64,000 nt of DNA from Rattus norvegicus (lineage: Eukaryota > Chordata > Mammalia > Rodentia > Muridae), in NCBI RefSeq assembly GCF_036323735.1, contig NC_086028.1:40404001-40468000 (forward strand). Direction: 5' to 3'. The notes below the pieces were generated by a model. That model was not told the DNA's origin. It did no database searches and saw only the letters and a list, made by a program, of their open reading frames with translations. The translations under genes and the position numbers were made by a program. This document shows positions 33,835-44,039 of this stretch, piece after piece. Positions within the stretch are counted from its first letter, which is position 1. Each line of letters starts with the position of its first letter.

Positions 33835-34768
33835 TCTTTTCTTTTTTTTTTTTTTTTTTTTTGGTTTGTGTTACTTCCCTCAGTATAATTTTTCTTACAT
33901 TTTCATCCATTTTCCTGCAACTATCATAATTTAATTTTTAATTACAGTTGACTAAAATTTCATCATGCATATGTACCCTATTTCCTCTATCCATTTGTCT
34001 GTTGATGGGCATACAGGTCGATTCTGTTTTTAAATATTTTGACTAGGGCAGTAGTGAACATAGATGATTAGACATGGAGACCTTTGGGTATATACCCAGG
34101 ATTGCTATAGCTGAATCATATGGTAGTCTAAGGAACCTTCACTCCTATTTCCATAGTGTTTGCACCAGTATACACTCCCCCCAAAAGCAAGCAAGGAGGT
34201 TCTTCTTTGTTGCCATTTGATTTCTTGATTATTCACCTCAACTGGATTGTGAATGAATCTCAAAGTAGTTTTAGTTTACATTTCACTGGTGCATAATGAT
34301 GTTGAACACTTAAAAAAACACTTCTTAGTCATTTATGTTTTTTCTTTTGGGAATTCTCTGTTCAAATCTGTAACGAATTTTTGGACTGCATTGTTAGTTT
34401 TATTGATGCATTGTTGTTTGAGTCCTTTGTGTATCCTTGATATTAATTTCTGTTGGCTGAATAGCTGGCAAAGACTTTTGTTCTCTTCTGTAGGCTGCCT
34501 CTTTACTTGATGGACAATTTCTTTTGCTATACAAAAGTGTTTTAGTTTCATGAAGTTTCATTTGTTGACTCTTAGCCTTATTTAGAGTGACCAGAGTCCT
34601 AGCTGGACCTTTTTCTGTATCTGGATTTTTTTTCAACCCTTTGTTTCAGTAGTTTCAGAGTTGTAGGGTTTAACACTGAAATTGTTGATCCATTTGGAGC
34701 TGAAGTTTTGTGCAAGGTAAGAGAAAGAGATTTAATTTCATCCTCTTGCCTGTAGAAATCAGTCTCCT
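33835..34768 (-). mobile_element. Old, 5'-truncated L1 (3' part of ORF2 and 3' end)
   Basis: The 3' poly(A) appears as a T-rich run at 33836-33862. Reverse ORF2 and 3' UTR homology then runs to about 34768. The minus frame 34333-34551 (72 codons) aligns by eye with the ORF2 C-terminal region of the younger L1 at 41666-43957, for example the 'KRQPT' and 'EFPKE' like segments. Many substitutions mark it as old. No ORF1, EN or RT region is present. Confidence 0.8.
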
Positions 34769-34769
34769 G

Positions 34770-34945
34770 TCATTAGGCTGGCCTTGAAATCTCTGCCTAG
34801 CTAAAGCTGACCTTGAACTTCTGATCCTCTACCTCTCTAGTACCGGGTTACATCACCACCTCTAGTTTTATGGGGTGCTGAGGATCAAACCCAAGGTATG
34901 TGTAGAGTGGACAAGCACTCTAACGTCTGCCGTGAACTCCCAGCC
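34770..34945 (-). repeat. B4-type SINE
   Basis: Reverse B1 body ('tgaccttgaacttctgatcc') followed by a reverse ID-like head ('gaggatcaaacccaaggtat'). Confidence 0.65.
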
Positions 34946-35504
34946 TTATTTTTATTTTTTAAAGGAGAGGATATTACATTAAGGATCTGAAATCAGAACC
35001 CAGAAATTATTTGCTTAGCTCTCAGAGAGTTTTGAACATTCTCATAAGCATTTAAAGCTCAGAAGGACTCACAGATCTCTAGATACCATTTAGTGTTTGT
35101 GGGAATCATAGCTCCCACAGGCAATGGACTTGACATTGCAGTCATCCCTATTTTATGTGCATATTTTGGGGGGGGATCCGTTCCCTTAGACCTTCTCACT
35201 TAATTCATTGCCCTAAGCTGCCTGGATCACACGGGCATGTGACTTTCCAAATCCTGGAGCAGAGGCCTGCATAGCATAAGCTTGTTCCCCATGAGGACAG
35301 TGATTCCTGTGAGGCTTACTACATCTTTTTGGCCAGAGAGGAAGTAGACAGATTGGCATTTGGCACACACATAGGTGGGCAGCAGTGGGGACACCAGGAA
35401 ATGGATCTGGACTCTTTGCTCATCATTTTCTTCTCTGTCTTGTATGCTACCTCCCCTCTCCCCAGACCTACAGCAATCTTATCCCTCTTTAGATGACATA
35501 AACA
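34946..35504. other. Unique sequence
   Basis: Nothing recognised apart from a short G run at 35168. Confidence 0.4.
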
Positions 35505-35715
35505 ACAGCTACCATTTATTATTTGTCTTAGGTACCCACTGCTATTTAATTATTCTAAATTCTATATATTAGCACTCCGATATTTCTTTAGAAGAGGAAG
35601 ATAATGGTTGTGGCTACAGATTCATTATGTATCGAGGCCAAGATCTGAACTCAGATTTACCTGCCACCAAATCCCCAGTTCAGAAGCACTGGAGTCAGAC
35701 AGGGCCAGCCACTTG
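35505..35715 (+). repeat. MIR SINE, near full length
   Basis: 'agctaccatttatt' at the start, 'aggaagataatggttgtgg' in the core, 'ggccaagatctgaactcag' and 'agcactggagtcagac' at the 3' end. The order matches MIR through most of its length. Confidence 0.65.
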
Positions 35716-36334
35716 TCCCATTAAGTAACACTGATGTGTAGATGTAGAAAGAGGAATCTTTTATCTGCAATAGATGCTCATTTCACATGCTGTAGGCAGG
35801 AGACCCTAGTGAACAAAACACACTATTAATTGGGATGCTCCAAGCAATGGCCCCACTGAGGAGGAGTGCCAGCCCTCTGGAGAGGTCAGGGGGCAGCATT
35901 GTGATGAGACAGGAAGCTCCAGCTGTCAGGATGGATGTGGTGAGGAAGTTATATGGCTCCCAATGTCAAAGAGAAGTGAGGAAATAGCTGGCCTGTGCCC
36001 CTGCTGAGTCCCATGACTATTCCTTTAGGTGCAGTTTGATTTAGTGAGAGCAGACTGGCTGAAACATGGCATGCTTGTAGGATTTCAGGTTGACAGACAC
36101 CATAGAGATCACTTGGACCCTTTGTTACAGAGGAAATCTTTCTTCCAAAGACCTCAACTGACAGTTTCTACCCTTTGCTTAGAGGTCTAGAGAGGCCAAC
36201 TCAGTGCTCCAGGAAACAAACCTCTCCATGTCTTTCTATGTGTATATATGTAGGTATGCTTTAGTCTACGTATGCAGATACATGTGTGTATGTCAGTGTC
36301 CATGTGTGCATATGTGTGCATATGTATGTTGAGG
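35716..36334. other. Unique sequence, possible short MIR-like trace
   Basis: A possible MIR trace at 36080-36175 ('gacaccatagagatcacttg'). A TATG-rich segment at 36238-36330 is probably the tail of the next SINE. Confidence 0.35.
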
Positions 36335-36593
36335 TCATTACTCAACTTTGTTGATTCCCAGGTATCACCCACTTTCTTTTGGGAGACAGGATCTCTCATT
36401 GGTCAAGAATCCTCCAGGTAAGTGAGGCTGGATGGCTGGGGAGCCTCAGTGTTCCAACTGCCATTGCCTTTCCAGTACTGGGATTATAACTCTGTGTTTG
36501 GTTTCTTTAGTATATGGGTTCTGGGAATCAAAATCATATCTTAATGCTTACAAAGCAGGCACCATACTAACTGAGCTGTCATTTTCAGTCCCC
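36335..36593 (-). repeat. tRNA-derived SINE (B4/RSINE-like)
   Basis: Reverse copy: 'gggagacaggatctctcatt', 'cagtactgggattataactc', 'gggttctgggaatcaaaatc', 'aaagcaggcaccatactaac'. Confidence 0.6.
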
Positions 36594-37857
36594 ATTTTCC
36601 ACTCTTAAAGAAATTTCTTTGGATCAGAGTCAAACGTACATATTTAATCCCCCTCTCATTGTGCTGCTTGTTAGACCTGCAGACTGTCTCCCCACTTCTG
36701 CAGACGTCAACCCTTCAAGTTGTATTGTGGTAAATGTCTTCACACCAGGTTGTCACTCCTTGGCCATAAATATCTGCACTTGATTAACTGCCCTACATAA
36801 AAGACTTTGCAGGTTCCTAGCCATCTGTGCTGATTTTTCTGTTTCCTTCTCCCCTCCACATCCATTTCTCTTTGCCTTTGTCCTCATCCCTAGTCTAGGA
36901 GACTGACCCTCCAGGATGCTTCTCCTGTGTGCTTTTGCAGGTTGGTACCACATCAATTTAATACAGGACAAGAAGGTGCCCAGGAAGTAAGAAAAGGAAC
37001 AGGTGTGGGGGCTTTCCTTTCCTTCTCTCCAGTGACAGTATATGACCATACCATCTATCTGCTTGGTTCCTGATGGGCAGTCTAGATGACACTGTATGGC
37101 TACACAGTCTATCTGTGTGGTTCCTGATGGATATGAAGGAGGCTGTCCTTGGACTCTGATTATTCTTTTATTAGAATGGCTATGGGATGGCAGATGATTT
37201 CCTCTGCTGCTAATCTCTGTGTGCCTCAGTGTTGGTTATCCTTAACATTATCTCTACATTTACCAAAGAATCTTCTACCATAACTTTCTCATTTCTACCA
37301 CTCTCCCTGTTACCCACTGTTAAATATATCATGCACACTATGTTGTTTTGATTTCTCAACTCCTCAGCCCCTGAGCCAAGATCACAGTATTTGATGTTGG
37401 TTGCTGGTTTATACAGTTGGTGTGCTCTGGGTTGTGGTACACTTGTTAGATCTTTTTACAAGACCAGGTGTCCAGCATGTCCTTAGAATATCACTGGGTT
37501 TCAAGTGCTGCTTCTACATTGAATAACAGTCATGAGCATGCTCTTTCCCCTCTTCTGGTCTCAAATTTTAGCTTCTGTAAAATGGTATAACAATTTAAAA
37601 ATCATTATTATGAAGACAAGGTAATTTGTATCCATGATCATTTAGGGCTAAGCACTTGGTAAACACTGATAGAATTGGTCATTATCACCAGAGCATCATG
37701 GTTTATATCCCGGCCTGAACATTTTGAACTAAATGCCTCTTTTTTTTCTTGAGCTTTTTGCATTGTCCTAATATGTATACCTTACTGAGAGTGCCTCTGC
37801 TGCTATAACCCCAATGATGTCTTCTAAACCTTGATTCTTTAAGGGTGGGTCACAGAT
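36594..37857. other. Unique sequence with a diverged ~45-bp tandem pair
   Basis: At 37029-37130 a unit ending 'ttggttcctgatgg' occurs twice in tandem (ends near 37076 and 37130) with several differences. Otherwise nothing recognised. Confidence 0.4.
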
Positions 37858-37967
37858 ACATGGCAAGAGTGTTATTGGAGGGTTTGTTTAGAACTTGCAA
37901 CTGAAAGGCTTTCTAACAGGCCCAAACATGGCAAACCTGATGCTGGCAGGTACCCTTTGCTAAACCA
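37858..37967. repeat. Perfect 110-bp direct repeat, copy 1
   Basis: Identical base for base to 38534-38643. Begins 'acatggcaagagtgttattg' and ends 'ctttgctaaacca'. Flanks on both sides differ from those of copy 2. Not a family I recognise. Confidence 0.97.
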
Positions 37968-38533
37968 CTAGGTTACATTCCTAAAGCTAGCTCCCAAGGT
38001 TGATTCAATTCTCTTATTTGGCCACTGACTCATTCCTGACATTGATCACCAAGGTTCAACTATCAAAACATCAAGGTCCAGCAATCAAAACTCACTATTT
38101 GGCTACACAGCCTAACCTGTCTAATCAGGACTACTCATACATCTTAACCCGTACTCCTTTTTCTCCTTCAAAACCACTCCTGCAAAAACACCTGATGCTG
38201 TCTTTGCCCATTCTAAAAGCATCCCCTGTCCCCAGTTTTCCTTCCAGGGTAACAAAACTTTGTACTGAGAATTTGGTGTCTGGGTATATCCTCTGCTGAT
38301 TCTGAGCCCCCTTCAGGAGCCCCAGACCCTGCTCTGAACTTATTGAGTCAGGGTCTGTGAGCTAACTAAGAAATTCTTGTATGCATTGAAGTTTTAAAAG
38401 CCTGTGCTGGTAACATCTGCAGGTTCTGAATGTGGCAGCTGGCATGGAAAGCATCTCCCAATAATCCTTCATGTTCAAGGCTACCAGAGCCCCTGATGCT
38501 TCCCCTCGGCTAAGTCTGACTCTGAGCCCAGGC
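37968..38533. other. 566-bp spacer between the direct repeats
   Basis: Unique to the window. Parts (about 38150-38310) look LTR-like, with pyrimidine-rich text followed by 'aacaaaactttgtactgaga', but I cannot assign a family. A frame at 38000-38299 (99 codons) is unsupported. Confidence 0.35.
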
Positions 38534-38643
38534 ACATGGCAAGAGTGTTATTGGAGGGTTTGTTTAGAACTTGCAACTGAAAGGCTTTCTAACAGGCCCA
38601 AACATGGCAAACCTGATGCTGGCAGGTACCCTTTGCTAAACCA
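38534..38643. repeat. Perfect 110-bp direct repeat, copy 2
   Basis: Identical to 37858-37967 at an offset of 676 bases. It is followed by 'agccctcagtg' where copy 1 is followed by 'ctaggttac'. Confidence 0.97.
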
Positions 38644-38964
38644 AGCCCTCAGTGTGAAGTGGGGAGTGGTGGTTTTCCCAGCTGGGTTTGGAGTGGAGTC
38701 AGCCATGTTTTGAGCTACCAAGGTTTGCTATGTGAATGAGGTCAGCTAACCTGCCTACAGTGTTTAGAACACTGTCTGAACGTTCTGTTTTCCTCCTTCG
38801 CATGGGTCCCAAGAACCCAGCCTCCGAAGGAGAAGCCTTTGATGTTTCAGAAAGATTCACTTCAAACAGGAGAGGAAGTTAGGGTTTCTTTGAAAATTGA
38901 TCCTAGCATGGGTTCTGGGCATTATGGGGCAAAGCTGTGTGTATTTGAGAGAATGAGTGTTGTT
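38644..38964. other. Unique sequence
   Basis: Nothing recognised. Confidence 0.4.
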
Positions 38965-39065
38965 ATGAGTTCAAGGTGAGTTTGGGTCATATAGAGAAAC
39001 AGGGTCTCCAGTATCAACCCCCCAAATAAATAAACAAACCAACAAACACCATCAACAGCAGAAAA
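38965..39065 (+). repeat. B1-type SINE, 3' half
   Basis: 'gagttcaaggtgagtttggg', 'catatagagaaacagggtct' and an A-rich tail of AAATAAAC units. Confidence 0.6.
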
Positions 39066-39491
39066 CTGTGCTTGTGTCTCATGGTGCCCCGGGTGCACAT
39101 CACTCTGTCAATCCACTTCGAAATATAGGCTGTGTTTGACCAAAGAATTGTAAATAGAAGCATGGCATCATGTAGAAATAAAGATTATTGACATATGAAT
39201 TTGTATTAGACAGTACTGGTATGCATTGTATAGACGTATCTACAACATTGCTATAGTCCAAATAAGGGTAATGCTGAGGCTGAACCAATAACAGGAAGCA
39301 GGATGGCATCTTCTGCTCAGTAGCTGGACATCGTTCTTCTCAGCCACTGAGAACCACATCAGATAACACTAGTGAGCCAGCTCTTCCTCCCCCTAGAAGT
39401 ATAGATCTGAAGTCCAGCTGTCCAGTCGATACCAGGGATGGCTTTGTTACCAGCTGCTGTGACTCTTTAAAAATACTATTACTTTTATTGT
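39066..39491. other. Unique sequence
   Basis: Nothing recognised. Confidence 0.4.
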
Positions 39492-39650
39492 TGTTTTATG
39501 TTTGTGCATGGGTAGGCATGCATAGTGCACGTACAGAGGCCAGAGGACAACCTGCAGGTCTCTCTCTCTCTCGTGTGGCTTCCTTGCAGGAAGAGGATCA
39601 GACTCAGGTCACCAGGCCTGGTAGCAAGTGCCTTTACCATCTTGTGATTT
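39492..39650 (-). repeat. B2/B4-superfamily tRNA-derived SINE
   Basis: Reverse copy: 'cagaggccagaggacaacct', 'atcagactcaggtcaccagg', 'agcaagtgcctttaccatct'. Related to 1266-1420. Confidence 0.65.
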
Positions 39651-40137
39651 ACTACTATGACTCCTGAAAGGTTGCCCCTGTTTTCTCAGTGAAAAGCTGT
39701 GAGGGAATCATGATGGTGTCCAGATGAGAATAGAATCTGAAAATAGATTTCTAACAGACCATGCCTGTTTCAGACTTCACACATTCAAAACTCATTCTCC
39801 TCCAGGACCAGCACTGCTGATACTGTAAGAACTAAGATCATGCAGTTAATGTATGAATCTTTTAGCTTATAAGCTTTAAAACGATGTGATATTTGCCCAT
39901 TAAGGGGGTCAGTGGCAGAACAATATGATATTACAGTTTGCAAAAAAATGAGAGTTTAGGATTTTATCACAGTAAGACCAATTTTTTTAAGATTTGCCAG
40001 TCCCATGATGGACACTTAGGGCTTTGAGAAATACATATATCAGCAGGTGAAGCACATTGTGTGTTTCCTTGTCTCCAATACTAGAAATGATATGCTATTT
40101 ATAAAGTATACTGTGGTGTTTAATCTTCAAGGAGGTC
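39651..40137. other. Unique AT-rich sequence
   Basis: Nothing recognised. Confidence 0.4.
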
Positions 40138-40400
40138 AGTCAGCCAGTAATTTATTCCTGTGTGACAAATTTCTCCCAAGCCCAGAAGCTTAAAACGTAC
40201 ATGTTTGTGATGTCACAGTTTTTCGGGATCAGGACTTTTAAAAATGAGGACTTACCTGATGGTTTCAGCTATGGGAGTTTTGTGAGTCTGAAGTCACACT
40301 GTTGACTGGGACTGTCATTTAAGGCTCAGACAAGGGTGGATAGTCCTTCTGAAGTCTCTTAAGTAGTTCGTGGAAGGCTTTCATCGTTACTGGCTCTCAA
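40138..40400. repeat. Possible ancient eutherian interspersed repeat
   Basis: 'gtgtgacaaatttctcccaa', 'agcttaaaacgtacatg' and 'gtcacagtttttcgggatca' follow the order of a common old mammalian repeat that I remember but cannot name safely. Confidence 0.4.
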
Positions 40401-40449
40401 AGGAAACTTCTGTTCCTCATTGCTTGGGCATCTCTATGTGACCATGGTG

Positions 40450-40565
40450 ACACACATCAGGATTCCCTGCTTAGGGAATGGTGCCACCCACCATTGGTTG
40501 TGTTTTCCTGTATCAGCTACCTTATTTAAGATACTCTCCCACAGACATGCCCACAGGCTGACTTA
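40450..40565 (-). mobile_element. MaLR-type LTR fragment
   Basis: 'tccctgcttagggaatggtg', 'agatactctcccacagacat' and 'gcccacaggctgacttaatg', reverse order as in 30855-31075. Confidence 0.6.
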
Positions 40566-40631
40566 ATGCATAATTTGTCTGTGGATACTCTTTCCTTTAC
40601 AGTGGGCTTGGACTGCATATCACTACCCTTT

Positions 40632-40935
40632 CTTTTTTCCACAATATTTTTATTGATTATCTGGAAATTTCACATCAGGAACCCTGAGTGCCCTCACTCC
40701 CCAGTCATCCCAGGTCTGCTCCTCCTTCTCCCCATTACTGGAAAAAAATAAGAGAAAAGGGGAAAAGGAAAGAAAATAAAAGAAGAAAAAGAAAAAAAAA
40801 TCCAATCTGTGCTGCTTGTATTCTCACTAGAGTATAGTCGAACTCCTGGTGGGCCAGTTCTTTAAATAAAACTGAGTCACTCCCCACCTGTTCCCCTCCA
40901 GAAACCATCATTTGTGGAGAGTTACACTTCAGCAC
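40632..40935 (-). mobile_element. Old L1 3' fragment, outer element of the nest
   Basis: 'tatttttattgattatctgg', 'tcccaggtctgctcctcctt' and 'tggagagttacacttcagca' read as a reverse rodent L1 3' region. It is cut by the young L1 and appears to resume for a few bases after 44034. Confidence 0.55.
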
Positions 40936-41019
40936 TCACTTCATTTTTTTTTTATTATTAACTTGAGTATTTCTTATATACATTTCAAGTGTTATTCCCT
41001 TTCCCGGTTTCCGGGCAAA

Positions 41020-41092
41020 CATCCCCCTCCCCCTCCCCTTCCTTATGGGTGTCCCCCTCCCAACCCTCCCCCCATTGCCGCCCTCCCCCCCA
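41020..41092 (-). repeat. L1 3' UTR G-rich polypurine tract
   Basis: C-runs of five or more on the plus strand, so G-runs on the L1 sense strand. It has potential to form G-quadruplexes, as known for L1 3' UTRs. Confidence 0.7.
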
Positions 41093-41665
41093 TAGTCTAG
41101 TTCACTGGGGGTTCAGTCTTAGCAGGACCCAGGGCTTCCCCCTCCACTGGTGCTCTTACTAGGATATTCATTGCTACCTATGGGGTCAGAGTCCAGGGTC
41201 AGTCCATGTATAGTATTTAGGTAGTGGCTTAGTCCCTGGAAGCTCTGGTTGCTTGACATTGTTGTACTTTTGGGGTCTCGAGCCCCTTCAAGCTCTTCCA
41301 GTTCTTTCTCTGATTCCTTCAACGGGGGACCTATTCTCAGTTCAGTGGTTTGCTGCTGGCATTCGCCTCTGTATTTGCTGTATTCTGGCTGTGTCTCTCA
41401 GGAGCGATCTACATCCGGCTCCTGTCGGTCTGCACTTCTTTGCTTCATCCATCTTGTCCAATTGGGTGGCTGTATATGTATGGGCCACCTGTGGGGCAGG
41501 CTCTGAATGGGTGTTCCTTCAGTCTCTGTTTTAATCTTTGCCTCTCCCTTCCCAGCCAAGGGTATTCTTTTTCCTCATTTAAAGAAGGAGTGAAGCATTC
41601 ACATTTTGATCATCCGTCTTGAGTTTCGTTTGTTCTAGGGATCTAGGGTAATTCAAGCATTTGGG

Positions 41666-43993
41666 CTAATAGCCACTTATCAATGAGTGCATACCATGTA
41701 TGTCTTTCTGTGATTGGGTTAGCTCACTCAGGATGATATTTTCCAGTTCCAACCATTTGCCTACGAATTTCATAAACTCGTTGTTTTTGATAGCTGAGTA
41801 ATATTCCATTGTGTAGATGTACCACATTTTCTGTATCCATTCCTCTGTTGAAGGGCATCTGGGTTCTTTCCAGCTTCTGGCTATTATAAATAAGGCTGCG
41901 ATGAACATAGTGGAGCACGTGTCTCTTTTATATGTTGAGGCATCTTTTGGGTATATGCCCAAGAGAGGTATAGCTGGATCCTCAGGCAGTTCAATGTCCA
42001 ATTTTCTGAGGAACCTCCAGACTGATTTCCAGAATGGTTGTACCAGTTTGCAATCCCACCAACAATGGAGGAGTGTTCCTCTTCCTCCACATCCTCGCCA
42101 GCATCTGCTGTCCCCTGAGTTTTTGATCTTAGCCATTCTCACTGGTGTGAGGTGAAATCTCAGGGTTGTTTTGATTTGCATTTCCCTTATGACTAAAGAT
42201 GTTGAACATTTCTTTAGGTGTTTCTCAGCCATTCGGCATTCCTCAGCTGTGAATTCTTTGTTTAGCTCTGAACCCCATTTTTTAATAGGGTTATTTGTTT
42301 TCCTGCGGTCTAACTTCTTGAGTTCTTTGTATATTTTGGATATAAGGCCTCTATCTGTTGTAGGATTGGTAAAGATCTTTTCCCAATCTGTTGGTTGCCG
42401 TTTTGTCCTAACCACAGTGTCCTTTGCCTTACAGAAGCTTTGCAGTTTTATGAGATCCCATTTGTCGATTCTTGATCTTAGAGCATAAGCCATTGGTGTT
42501 TTGTTCAGGAAATTTTTTCCAGTGCCCATGTGTTCCAGATGCCTCCCTAGTTTTTCTTCTATTAGTTTGAGTGTGTCTGGTTTGATGTGGAGGTCCTTGA
42601 TCCACTTGGACTTAAGCTTTGTACAGGGTGATAAGCATGGGTCGATCTGCATTCTTCTACATGTTGCCCTCCAGTTGAACCAGCACCATTTGCTGAAAAT
42701 GCTATCTTTTTTCCATTGGATGGTTTTGGCTCCTTTGTCAAAAATCAAGTGACCATAGGTGTGTGGGTTCATTTCTGGGTCTTCAATTCTATTCCATTGG
42801 TCTATCTGTCTGTCTCTGTACCAATACCATGCAGTTTTTATCACTATTGCTCTGTAATACTGCTTGAGTTCAGGGATAGTGATTCCCCCTGAAGTCCTTT
42901 TATTGTTGAGGATAGCTTTAGCTATCCTGGGTTTTTTGTTATTCCAGATGAATTTGCAAATTGTTCTGTCTAACTCTTTGAAGAATTGGATTGGTATTTT
43001 GATGGGGATTGCATTGAATCTGTAGATTGCTTTTGGTAAAATGGCCATTTTTACTAAATTAATCCTGCCAATCCATGAGCATGGGAGATCTTTCCATCTT
43101 CTGAGGTCTTCTTCAATTTCTTTCCTCAGTGTCTTGAAGTTCTTATTGTACAGATCTTTTACTTGCTTGGTTAAAGTCACACCGAGGTACTTTATATTAT
43201 TTGGGTCTATTATGAAGGGTGTCGTTTCCCTAATTTCTTTCTCGGCTTGTTTCTCTTTTGTATAGAGGAAGGCAACTGATTTATTTGAGTTAATTTTATA
43301 CCCAGCCACTTTGCTGAAGTTGTTTATCAGCTTTAGTAGTTCTCTGGTGGAACTTTTGGGATCACTTAAATATACTATCATGTCATCTGCAAATAGTGAT
43401 ATTTTGACTTCTTCTTTTCCGATCTGTTTCCCCTTGACCTCCTTTTGTTGTCTGATTGCTCTGGCTAGAACTTCAAGAACTATATTGAATAAGTAGGGAG
43501 AGAGTGGGCAGCCTTGTCTAGTCCCTGATTTTAGTGGGATTGCTTCAAGTTTCTCTCCATTTAGTTTAATGTTAGCAACTGGTTTGCTGTATATGGCTTT
43601 TACTATGTTTAGGTATGGGCCTTGAATTCCTATTCTTTCCAGGACTTTTATCATGAAGGGGTGTTGAATTTTGTCAAATGCTTTCTCAGCATCTAATGAA
43701 ATGATCATGTGGTTCTGTTCTTTCAGTTTGTTTATATAATGGATCACGTTGATGGTTTTCCGTATATTAAACCATCCCTGCATGCCTGGGATGAAGCCTA
43801 CTTGATCATGGTGGATGATTGTTTTGATGTGCTCTTGAATTCGGTTTGCCAGAATTTTATTGAGTATTTTTGCATCGATATTCATAAGGGAAATTGGTCT
43901 GAAGTTCTCTTTCTTTGTTGTGTCTTTGTGTGGTTTAGGTATAAAAGTAATTGTGGAAGACCTCATACCAATATTATCCAAACTATTCCACAA
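41666..43993 (-). pseudogene. L1 ORF2p C-terminal fragment (RT and C-terminal domain), open
   Basis: A 775-codon open frame. The first 13 or so residues come from the inverted 5' segment and are not L1-sense protein; true ORF2 homology starts near residue 14 (about 43954). The reverse transcriptase region is present: a catalytic Asp at residue 101 in 'SLDAEKAFD', and the FADD motif at residues 201-204 (43382-43393). The C-terminal Cys/His cluster C-x3-C-x7-H-x4-C is intact ('RCWRGCGGRGTLLHCWWDC'). The frame ends at the normal ORF2 stop. The endonuclease domain, ORF1 and 5' UTR promoter are absent, so the copy cannot be autonomous. The lack of any stop over about 765 codons indicates a recent insertion. 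Family: rat L1; subfamily not determined. Confidence 0.93.
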
Positions 43994-44039
43994 AGTTGAA
44001 ACAGATGGAGCACTACCGAATCACTTCATTTTTTAAAGA

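Larger units (their letters stand above)
40936..44034 (-). mobile_element. Young 5'-truncated, 5'-inverted L1 with 14-bp TSD
   Basis: A minus-strand L1 flanked by 'tcacttcatttttt' at 40936-40949 and 44021-44034. The 3' poly(A) is the T-run at the left end. Next come a 3' UTR with a C-rich tract (41020-41092, G-rich on the coding strand) and ORF2 from its stop at 41666. Forward ORF2 homology ends at about 43954. 43955-44020 is the immediately upstream ORF2 segment in opposite orientation, the product expected from twin priming. The top strand at the insertion point reads TTTTTT|AAAG, which fits the L1 endonuclease preference TTTT/AA. Confidence 0.93.

Noticed and set aside
37858..38643. LTR pair of a small provirus
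   Set aside because: 110 bp is short for an LTR, no TG...CA ends or flanking duplication is seen, and the spacer has no primer site or polypurine tract that I can find.
41817..43999. Plus-strand frames of 60-112 codons inside the minus L1
   Set aside because: Antisense shadows of ORF2.
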